Positions 1 to 3,721 of a DNA stretch of 5,679 nt are shown here, one piece after another. The translations under genes were made by a program, and so were the position numbers. Within the stretch, counting starts at the first letter, position 1. Every line of letters begins with the position of its first letter. The notes beneath the pieces are model-generated. The model was given only the letters and a program-made list of their open reading frames with translations. It did not search any database and was not told the origin of the DNA. The DNA is from Thermoplasmata archaeon (GTDB lineage: Archaea > Thermoplasmatota > Thermoplasmata > Thermoplasmatales > Thermoplasmataceae): NCBI GenBank assembly GCA_021806345.1, contig JAJZXP010000182.1:1-5679 (forward strand), read 5' to 3'.

Positions 1-1
1 A

Positions 2-451
2 GGTTACCAATATCTACTTGCGAATTTCTCTTACACAAATACTGAAGGAATTGTAAATAATGAGAATATAGGAACATATCTCACCGGACAAATCGCTGAC
101 GGATTAGATTATTCCACCAATAATTTGACCATTTGTGTGTGGAATAATGCAATGTGGTCAGAATTTAATTTTTATTGGAATCAACACAGTTATTCCAATG
201 CATATAATTTAGGATGGACTTATAACAGTTCAAGTGGGGTAAGTTTCGGTACGGATAATGTATCTTATTTTCAAAACGGAATATGGACACTTCCAAGTGC
301 TTGGGCATTCCCTTATTTAAATGCCCCATATACACCTGGTACAAGTAGTGAAACTTATCACTTACTTATTGTCGATTATGGATTGAATAATGTGGTGTTC
401 ACTATAACTCAAAATGTTATAGTACACGAGGAAATTGAACATGTGAGTTAA
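2..451 (+). CDS. C-terminal part of a secreted-type protein without Lys or Arg, 5' end outside window
   Basis: The frame is open from the first bases of the window to a TAA at 449-451 and gives 149 residues. The TTG at 125 is an internal codon, because the same frame continues upstream without a stop. The visible part has no lysine or arginine and is very rich in Asn, Ser, Thr, Tyr, Trp and Gly, in alternating polar/aromatic runs typical of extracellular beta-sheet domains. I see no membrane anchor at the C terminus, which ends in a short acidic stretch (HEEIEH). Such a composition is common in surface proteins and secreted hydrolases of thermoacidophilic archaea, for example thermopsin-like or G1-like proteases, but I find no catalytic motif that would identify a family. 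It is convergent with the leftward operon and may be host sequence or the edge of the element. The reading frame is secure; the function is unknown. Confidence 0.8.
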   Translation, partial: GYQYLLANFSYTNTEGIVNNENIGTYLTGQIADGLDYSTNNLTICVWNNAMWSEFNFYWNQHSYSNAYNLGWTYNSSSGVSFGTDNVSYFQNGIWTLPSAWAFPYLNAPYTPGTSSETYHLLIVDYGLNNVVFTITQNVIVHEEIEHVS

Positions 452-460
452 GTGGAATTA

Positions 461-490
461 TTAAATTTCTTTACTATTTACTTATCTCTT
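461..490 (+). terminator. T-rich tract after the secreted-type gene
   Basis: Starting ten bases after the stop at 451, the plus strand is strongly T-rich, with several short T runs separated by A or C. Archaeal transcription commonly ends at U-rich tracts without a hairpin. The tract lies between convergent genes, where a terminator is expected. The call rests on composition and position only. Confidence 0.35.
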
Positions 491-565
491 AGAAAACATT
501 GTTGAACGCAACTTGGTTTGCTGTTTCTACATAAAGAGGTTTGAATTTATGGTGTCAAATCCATG

Positions 566-581
566 AGTTTTGTATAAAACT
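566..581 (-). terminator. Small hairpin at the end of the winged-helix gene
   Basis: AGTTTT (566-571) and AAAACT (576-581) form a perfect 6-bp inverted repeat around a 4-base loop. It overlaps the TAG stop of the leftward gene (580-582). It is AT-rich and weak, but its position at the last codon of the operon suits a 3'-end element for the leftward transcript. Confidence 0.3.
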
Positions 582-879
582 ACCGTGTCTGTGAAAGAAT
601 CTTCTTCTTGATCACAATGATCCCCAGCCTGCCCTTTCCGCTACTTCTGAAGTCTATAAATCCATTTTTTTGCAGTATCAGTAATGTAGGCAGTGCACGT
701 TTGTAGCCAACTTCTTTCAATACTGATGTTGTCAGCTTCTCTCCGACTTTAAAATTTGATAAAATTTGTTCGACTTCGCGTTGGTACTTGATCCTTTTTC
801 TCTTATGACTCCCCTTTGCTACCTCTTCAAACGATTGTCTCAGAATCAACATTCCATTATAGTCAAACATCGGATTCAT
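580..879 (-). CDS. Small winged-helix DNA-binding protein
   Basis: A 99-residue basic protein. Residues 21-35 are a Lys/Arg-rich stretch (KGSHKRKRIK). From about 33 to 92 the pattern fits a winged helix: helix 1 at about 33-42, a short strand (GEKLT), helix 2 at about 51-57, a putative recognition helix at about 60-72 starting in KRALPTLLILQ, then a two-stranded wing with a Gly-rich turn (SSGKGRLGIIVIKKK). It is probably a DNA-binding regulator or a structural protein of the element. Its ATG (879-877) overlaps the TGA of the zinc-ribbon gene upstream as ATGA, so translation of the two is probably coupled. A second in-frame ATG three codons later (870-868) is possible. It is the last gene of the leftward operon. 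The fold is inferred from sequence pattern, and the operator is unknown. Confidence 0.7.
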   Translation of the reverse strand: MNPMFDYNGMLILRQSFEEVAKGSHKRKRIKYQREVEQILSNFKVGEKLTTSVLKEVGYKRALPTLLILQKNGFIDFRSSGKGRLGIIVIKKKILSQTR

Positions 880-1019
880 ATCTCATCGCTCTCCACCTTC
901 ACATCCTTCCCTGGAATAATCCGCTTACATCTCTTGCAGTAATGGCCCACATTTAGATTTCTTATCCCGACAGCCATTAATGGCATCAACTTCTTATGAC
1001 ACTGCTTACAATTAGGCAT
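876..1019 (-). CDS. 47-residue zinc-ribbon protein
   Basis: A 48-codon frame begins at ATG 1019-1017 and ends with TGA at 878-876. The product has two CxxC knuckles, C4-x2-C7 and C28-x2-C31, with a basic second knuckle (YCKRCKR), as in rubredoxin-like zinc ribbons. An acidic tail (KVESDEI) follows. GGAAGG lies six bases before the ATG, a well-placed ribosome binding site. The stop overlaps the start of the winged-helix gene by ATGA. An internal promoter about 60 bases upstream may serve just these two genes. Such tiny ribbons in archaeal plasmids and viruses are usually nucleic-acid or protein adaptors; the partner is unknown, and the winged-helix protein is the obvious candidate. The knuckles, the ribosome binding site and the coupling together make this a convincing gene despite its size. 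Confidence 0.75.
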   Translation of the reverse strand: MPNCKQCHKKLMPLMAVGIRNLNVGHYCKRCKRIIPGKDVKVESDEI

Positions 1020-1025
1020 TCATTA

Positions 1026-1032
1026 CCTTCCT
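1026..1032 (-). promoter_or_regulatory. Ribosome binding site of the zinc-ribbon gene
   Basis: On the minus strand AGGAAGG lies with its last G six bases before the ATG at 1019. It is the best ribosome binding site in this stretch and fixes the start of this short gene. A competing ATG at 1023-1021 in another frame meets a stop after two codons. Confidence 0.6.
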
Positions 1033-1074
1033 GACACATTATATTGGTCACCCTGTTTTCCTGCTGTTATTTTG

Positions 1075-1086
1075 TAAGTTTATATC
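1075..1086 (-). promoter_or_regulatory. Internal TATA box for the zinc-ribbon/winged-helix pair
   Basis: The minus strand reads GATATAAACTTA here, an excellent archaeal TATA box. The same 12 bases occur on the plus strand at 2979-2990. Its centre (about 1081) would place transcription start near 1055, giving a leader of about 36 bases with a ribosome binding site before the ATG at 1019. It overlaps the end of the membrane-protein gene (stop at 1095-1097) only at its upstream side. A CCTGTTTTC (GAAAACAGG on the minus strand, 1052-1060) lies at the predicted start site. Confidence 0.5.
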
Positions 1087-1094
1087 TCATCCGG

Positions 1095-1397
1095 TTAAAC
1101 TCCGCCAAGCACTACTGGCGTTATTATGAGATATGAAATTATCAGCCAGATTACGAACATTAGGATCATCGTTTTGTAGCCAAGCACGAGACGGTGAAAG
1201 ATCAATGTAATTGCTATGGCAATGAATATGGGAAATGCGAGCATAATTCCGTTTAGCTCGTAGTATAAGGATGTGCCTTTTCCAATAGCAAAATCGTTCA
1301 TAAATTTCAGAATGACGAGAATGATTCCCAGCATAGTCAGAAGCATAGTCCCAAAGATTCTCGGATTGAATCGCGTGATAACGCCTGCCCCAAGCAT
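1095..1397 (-). CDS. Small membrane protein with three predicted helices
   Basis: A 100-residue hydrophobic protein with three membrane spans at about residues 13-32 (FGTMLLTMLGIILVILKF), 48-68 (LNGIMLAFPIFIAIAITLIF) and 75-97 (TMILMFVIWLIISYLIITPV). The loops are short: FAIGKGTSLYYE between spans 1 and 2, and HRLVLGYK between spans 2 and 3. No signal peptide or catalytic motif is visible. The start ATG (1397) lies one base after the TGA of the 75-residue gene, and AGGAAGATGAT upstream gives a plausible ribosome binding site, so it is co-transcribed and probably translationally coupled. Small multi-span proteins are common in archaeal plasmids and viruses, where they may be virion envelope, pore or exclusion proteins. 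I cannot assign a family. Confidence 0.75.
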   Translation of the reverse strand: MLGAGVITRFNPRIFGTMLLTMLGIILVILKFMNDFAIGKGTSLYYELNGIMLAFPIFIAIAITLIFHRLVLGYKTMILMFVIWLIISYLIITPVVLGGV

Positions 1398-1398
1398 T

Positions 1399-1626
1399 TC
1401 AGATCATCTTCCTTATGTCAAAAATCTCGTCAAGTATGATTCTTGATCTGCTTCCATCTATGGAGTCAATCAAAATCAATGATCTTTCGTTCAGCTTCAA
1501 CAATAGGCCATCCCTGAATTTCGGAATTGAAACGCTTGTGATACTCCTCTTCTTTGGCGTAAAACCAACAGAAACAGGTTGCCCAATGAGCCTTAAAGCA
1601 CCTGCGTAAATGTCTTCACTGGTCAT
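1399..1626 (-). CDS. 75-residue conserved-operon protein of unknown function
   Basis: The ATG at 1626-1624 directly follows the TAG of the zinc-binding gene with no base between, and the frame ends one base before the membrane-protein ATG. The protein has a helical N terminus (SEDIYAGALRLIG), a basic turn (TPKKRS) and then alternating hydrophobic strands. The last 40 residues (from FRDGLLLKLNERSLILID to DEIFDIRKMI) look like a small beta-barrel or sheet. TTGGAG about nine bases before the start can act as a ribosome binding site. A 64-codon frame on the opposite strand is a shadow. I do not recognise the family. The tight packing between two other small genes argues strongly that it is expressed and works with them. 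Confidence 0.7.
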   Translation of the reverse strand: MTSEDIYAGALRLIGQPVSVGFTPKKRSITSVSIPKFRDGLLLKLNERSLILIDSIDGSRSRIILDEIFDIRKMI

Positions 1627-2109
1627 CTAAATCTTCTCCAAGTAGATTTTTACGAACTGTTTCCAGTTAAATTGTGGCATCCCTGCCTTATTCATCATGG
1701 GGTCAACCTGTTGTAGAGCTTCTTTGATCCAATGCAGACGATCTCTTATAATGGCCAATTCTTTCATCAGGTCAGCGTATTCAAGCTTTGAAAATCCTCC
1801 TGATTGGTAGGTTTTCTCTTTCTCCGTGCCTTTATCCTCTGTCCAGGTTTGTGGTGCATGGATATATCCGCTCTGTTGCTTTGACCTCTCAATCTGATCA
1901 GGTAGCCATCTTATATCCCTGCATTTCGGGCACACTCGCAGGATTGGGGTTGTGTGTTTATTGTGCTGTTCATCCGTCCATTGAACTGTTGCAGTATGCA
2001 TATGGACTTTCTTTCCATCATAACTGCAACGCCGACAATATCTCCCAAGTTTCTTTTCTTCTGAATTAATATCTCTTTGCAGGACTTCTAAAGCCTCGCT
2101 GTATGCCAT
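1627..2109 (-). CDS. Cys4 zinc-binding protein with C-terminal helical region
   Basis: A 160-residue protein and first gene of the leftward operon. A helical start (ALEVLQRDINSEEKKLG) leads into a zinc-binding module with C25-x2-C28 and C60-x2-C63. The 31 residues between the knuckles are rich in His and Thr, as in a large zinc ribbon. A polar, probably flexible linker follows (about 72-104), then a long helix or coiled coil (about 105-137, LEYADLMKELAIIRDRLHWIKEAL) and an aromatic/basic tail (FNWKQFVKIYLEKI). The zinc module suggests nucleic-acid or protein binding, and the coiled coil suggests oligomerisation. There is no ribosome binding site before the ATG at 2109, while TATA-like boxes lie 27-38 bases upstream, fitting a leaderless or short-leader transcript. 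The family is unknown to me. A 93-codon plus-strand frame here is a shadow. Confidence 0.75.
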   Translation of the reverse strand: MAYSEALEVLQRDINSEEKKLGRYCRRCSYDGKKVHMHTATVQWTDEQHNKHTTPILRVCPKCRDIRWLPDQIERSKQQSGYIHAPQTWTEDKGTEKEKTYQSGGFSKLEYADLMKELAIIRDRLHWIKEALQQVDPMMNKAGMPQFNWKQFVKIYLEKI

Positions 2110-2132
2110 ATTAAAAATTTATTCTCGACTAC

Positions 2133-2151
2133 ATATTTAATACTATATAAA
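2133..2151 (-). promoter_or_regulatory. Promoter of the leftward operon
   Basis: The minus strand carries TTTATATA (2151-2144) followed by TTAAATAT (2140-2133). The second is centred about 27 bases before the ATG at 2109 and would give a leaderless mRNA. The first would give a leader of about 12 bases. No ribosome binding site is visible, so either works for an archaeal promoter. Which one is used cannot be decided from sequence. Confidence 0.55.
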
Positions 2152-2194
2152 CTGAAAGTCCTACCTGAAAATTGCATTGATATACAGGGAAAGA

Positions 2195-2216
2195 CAGATT
2201 TTTAACGTGAAATCTG
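2195..2216 (-). terminator. Hairpin after the leftward 86-residue/51-codon unit
   Basis: CAGATTT (2195-2201) and AAATCTG (2210-2216) are perfect 7-bp arms around 8 bases. On the minus strand the hairpin starts nine bases after the TAG of the 51-codon frame (2225-2227) and is followed by TCTTTCCC. The position supports a 3' end for that leftward transcript. Archaeal termination does not need a hairpin, so it may instead stabilise the mRNA end. Confidence 0.35.
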
Positions 2217-2224
2217 CCGCGAGT

Positions 2225-2380
2225 CTATTGTAAAATCAGACCGTTGTGTTTGCAATCGTTCTTGGTAGTGAGTTGGTTCATTGTGAGTCCGACACTTCTT
2301 ATAGTGTATAATTTGGTGTGTATGTAATCCTCGCCTTTCCATTTACCATGTTGGTTGGTGTGGTGTTTAGCAAATAGCAC
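2225..2380 (-). CDS. Possible 51-codon gene, or frameshifted tail of the upstream gene
   Basis: On the minus strand a frame is open from just after a TAA (2425-2423) to a TAG (2227-2225). The only start I see near its beginning is GTG at 2380-2378, giving 51 residues. There is no clear ribosome binding site. The composition is protein-like: VVLFAKHH, GKWKGEDYIHTKLY, IRSVGLTMNQ, then a tail with a single Cys. It is in the -1 frame relative to the 86-residue gene, and open codons of the two overlap at 2398-2422. So it may be a separate downstream gene, a C-terminal domain cut off by a one-base indel, or a product of recoding. I see no classic slippery heptamer in the overlap. A hairpin just after its stop supports a real 3' end. 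Comparison with homologues would settle which it is. Confidence 0.4.
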   Translation of the reverse strand: MLFAKHHTNQHGKWKGEDYIHTKLYTIRSVGLTMNQLTTKNDCKHNGLILQ

Positions 2381-2397
2381 TACTTGGTCTGGTTCTT

Positions 2398-2658
2398 CTA
2401 CTTGTGGATTCTTCTTGTTCTGTTATTGGGGCTTATTTTCCGATGTACTCTCTTTGTATGGGCCTTCACCTTTGTTCCATCTTTTCTCTTGTATGAATTT
2501 ATCCGTTCTTGGACTTCCTCATAAATCCCTTTGCCAGTGTGATAACCTGCTTTGAATAAGTCTGCGTTACCATCCGTTAACTTATTCTCACCATAGCTAA
2601 TTAAGTCGCCCTTTGCTTTCTTGAACTCATTTTTCGGGGAATTCTGAAAACGTGCCAT
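2398..2658 (-). CDS. 86-residue basic protein with an RKDGTKVKAH motif
   Basis: A small basic protein. The N-terminal half is polar and partly helical (NEFKKAKGDLISYG, then LFKAGYHTGKGIYEEVQERINSY). Residues 56-73 hold a compact motif, YKRKDGTKVKAHTKRVHR, and the protein ends in a basic tail (NNRTRRIHK). Short RKDGT-x-VxxH motifs recur, as I recall, in small archaeal and phage proteins of unknown role, and the charge suggests nucleic-acid contact; this is not a firm family assignment. The start ATG (2658) has no ribosome binding site, but a TATA-like element is centred 24 bases upstream, as in leaderless archaeal genes. The 51-codon frame downstream may be its continuation after a frameshift, which would make this copy truncated. 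A 66-codon frame on the opposite strand is a shadow. Confidence 0.65.
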   Translation of the reverse strand: MARFQNSPKNEFKKAKGDLISYGENKLTDGNADLFKAGYHTGKGIYEEVQERINSYKRKDGTKVKAHTKRVHRKISPNNRTRRIHK

Positions 2659-2676
2659 ATGTTATAAATTCTATAT

Positions 2677-2686
2677 CCTATAAAAA
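2677..2686 (-). promoter_or_regulatory. TATA-like element of the 86-residue gene
   Basis: The minus strand reads TTTTTATAGG, centred 24 bases before the ATG at 2658. Transcription would begin at or next to the start codon. This agrees with the absence of a ribosome binding site. Confidence 0.5.
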
Positions 2687-2973
2687 CGATTTCATTATCA
2701 GGTCTCTGTTCGTCTTCCAATAACATAAAAGACGACATAATGCCAACTACCTCTAAAGAATTTCCATTTCTTGATGAAACTTTTTTGTAAGTTTTTCGCA
2801 AGTTATGGTGTGTAGCAACAATAAACAGTAATTCTTGTGCCCTAATAATTCCCGGACACATACATCTAAAATACATAAAACTGCCAAATGCAGTCATAAG
2901 ATCAAGGCATTTCTGAGAGGTATAGGTTCAAAAACCCATTAAAATTGTTTAAAATGTGTTATGAAGTTATTTC

Positions 2974-2990
2974 CGAAAGATATAAACTTA
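2974..2990 (+). promoter_or_regulatory. Near-consensus archaeal promoter without an adjacent gene
   Basis: A purine-rich BRE-like CGAAAG (2974-2979) runs directly into ATATAAAC and TTA (2980-2990), one of the best BRE/TATA matches in the window. The 12-mer GATATAAACTTA also occurs on the minus strand at 1075-1086, before the zinc-ribbon gene. Transcription would start near 3010. No gene begins there: the first ATG (3018) opens 8 codons only. It could drive a small RNA or give the 78-residue gene a leader of about 100 bases. Confidence 0.5.
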
Positions 2991-3073
2991 TGATTTAAGC
3001 CTGGCAGAAGTAGTTCAATGACTATTATATCAATGGGGTTGTAAATGTCCAATATACAAAAGATATAGGAAAT

Positions 3074-3082
3074 TGTATATTT
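3074..3082 (+). promoter_or_regulatory. TATA-like element of the 78-residue gene
   Basis: TGTATATTT is centred about 31 bases before the ATG at 3109, predicting a start site about five bases before the gene. It lies inside the longer frame that would begin with TTG at 3073, which argues against that longer start. Confidence 0.4.
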
Positions 3083-3108
3083 GTCTGGCAATTTATCAAC
3101 GGATAATT

Positions 3109-3345
3109 ATGGTCGATAAAAAAGAAACAGTAAATGAATCCACTGTGATAGGATTGGAATTTATGGTAGTGCGACTCAATGAAATGGTTGATGAAATTCA
3201 TGCATGGAATAGGCTATTGAAATATCACACAGGACAGCAAAAGAAGCACACCATCGGAACTCAGAAGGGAAGTTATCGCTATAATCCGAAAACAAAAAAG
3301 CTGGAAAGGTTAGACGAAGAAGGCAATCTTATAAAGAGCTATTAG
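3109..3345 (+). CDS. 78-residue protein of unknown function, amphipathic helix plus basic tail
   Basis: I choose ATG 3109 rather than the TTG at 3073, because a TATA-like element lies between them at the right distance for a near-leaderless mRNA and the first residues then read as a normal hydrophilic start (MVDKKETVNES). Residues about 12-40 form an amphipathic helix (VIGLEFMVVRLNEMVDEIHAW) that could dimerise. A basic, Gln/Lys-rich turn follows (GQQKKHTIGTQKG), then a short hairpin-like end (YRYNPKTKKLERLDEEGNLIKSY region, about 56-78). No known family is recognised. It points toward the repeat cluster at 3431-3705, which starts 85 bases after its stop. A small DNA-binding or regulatory role would suit its size, but this is a guess. 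Confidence 0.65.
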   Translation: MVDKKETVNESTVIGLEFMVVRLNEMVDEIHAWNRLLKYHTGQQKKHTIGTQKGSYRYNPKTKKLERLDEEGNLIKSY

Positions 3346-3360
3346 TAAGGTACATCTTAC
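3345..3360 (+). terminator. Small inverted repeat at the stop of the 78-residue gene
   Basis: GTAAG (3345-3349) and CTTAC (3356-3360) are perfect 5-bp arms around six bases, starting at the last base of the TAG stop. A short hairpin here may mark the mRNA 3' end. No strong T tract follows, so support is weak. Confidence 0.25.
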
Positions 3361-3430
3361 AAACATAGGAAACTACGGTACTTCTAAAATATGGATATGT
3401 TCATGAGATAGTGTAATTAGGTCAAATTGA

Positions 3431-3705
3431 GAAAACAGGATAAAACAGGAAGGAAAAAGATACACATTTCCTGTTTTCGAATTACTGATTTTTTCCCTTT
3501 TATCCCGTATTTATTTTTAGATGAACCTACAAACGGGAGAAACTGGAAAAAAATTTTGAGAATCTTCAAAATTTTCAATTCAGTGAAATGGGTATTAGAT
3601 TCAATTATAGCCTTCCTGTTTGCTCGGTTTGCTCACGGACCCTTAAAAATAAGGTAAAAATCAGTGATCAATGTCTTCCTGTTTCTATCCTGTTTGCACT
3701 GTTTG
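3431..3705. repeat. Iteron-like cluster of AAACAGGA repeats, candidate replication origin
   Basis: The convergent gap between the 78-residue gene and the ATPase gene holds six exact copies of AAACAGGA or its complement: plus orientation at 3433-3440 and 3443-3450 (10 bases apart), minus at 3469-3476, 3614-3621, 3677-3684 and 3688-3695. A degenerate copy (CTGTTTG) sits at 3699-3705. The 11-mer AAACAGGAAGG is identical at 3443-3453 (+) and 3611-3621 (-). GAAAACAGGA (3431-3440) pairs with TCCTGTTTTC (3469-3478) as a perfect 10-bp inverted repeat. Two repeat groups flank an AT-rich stretch (about 3480-3600) with a dyad. Also present are a tandem TTTGCTC (3619-3625, 3628-3634) and a hairpin CCTTA/TAAGG (3641-3654). 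By my estimate an 8-mer should occur about 0.01 times in this span by chance. The layout resembles iteron origins; a large operator is the alternative. A 76-codon frame starting with TTG at 3427 is judged spurious. Confidence 0.65.
3550..3575. repeat. AT-rich 10-bp dyad inside the repeat cluster
   Basis: AAAATTTTGA (3550-3559) and TCAAAATTTT (3566-3575) form a perfect inverted repeat with a six-base spacer. TTTCA (3573-3577) and TGAAA (3584-3588) add a second overlapping short dyad. It lies between the two groups of AAACAGGA repeats in the most AT-rich part of the gap, where a duplex-unwinding element would be expected if this is an origin. It could also be the site of a dimeric DNA-binding protein. 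Confidence 0.5.
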
Positions 3706-3721
3706 TAAGTCTTGGTGTTGT

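Larger units (their letters stand above)
2659..3108. other. Gene-poor stretch between divergent small genes
   Basis: This 450-base stretch separates the leftward 86-residue gene from the rightward 78-residue gene. It holds the promoters of both, plus an orphan rightward promoter at 2974-2990. A minus-strand frame of 98 codons (2601-2897) covers part of it. That frame runs 58 bases into the 86-residue gene in another frame, contains that gene's promoter, and has no good ribosome binding site or well-placed TATA box, so I do not call it. Only peptides of 7-8 codons are open after the orphan promoter (3018-3044 and a shorter one from 3044). The plus strand is A-rich around 2938-2955. I see no tRNA, long repeat or CRISPR array. 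Confidence 0.6.

Noticed and set aside
511..530. GGTTTGCTGTTTCTA resembling parts of the repeat cluster
   Set aside because: It shares only short pieces (GGTTTGCT, CTGTTTCTA) in a different order and lacks the AAACAGGA core.
2355..2555. Plus-strand frame of 66 codons opposite the 86-residue gene
   Set aside because: It starts with TTG, is rich in Cys, Ser and Leu as expected of an antisense frame, and has no ribosome binding site.
2601..2897. Minus-strand frame of 98 codons
   Set aside because: It overlaps the start of the 86-residue gene in another frame, contains that gene's TATA element, and lacks a convincing ribosome binding site or promoter. A real gene is not excluded but is unsupported.
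2898..3072. tRNA or attachment site
   Set aside because: I found no cloverleaf, T-loop sequence or direct repeat that would mark a tRNA end or att site here or elsewhere in the window.
3427..3657. Plus-strand frame of 76 codons starting with TTG
   Set aside because: It lies wholly within the repeat cluster and AT-rich dyad, has no promoter or ribosome binding site, and its sequence is explained by the repeats.
3431..3705. CRISPR array
   Set aside because: The repeats are only 8-11 bases, occur in both orientations and have irregular spacing.
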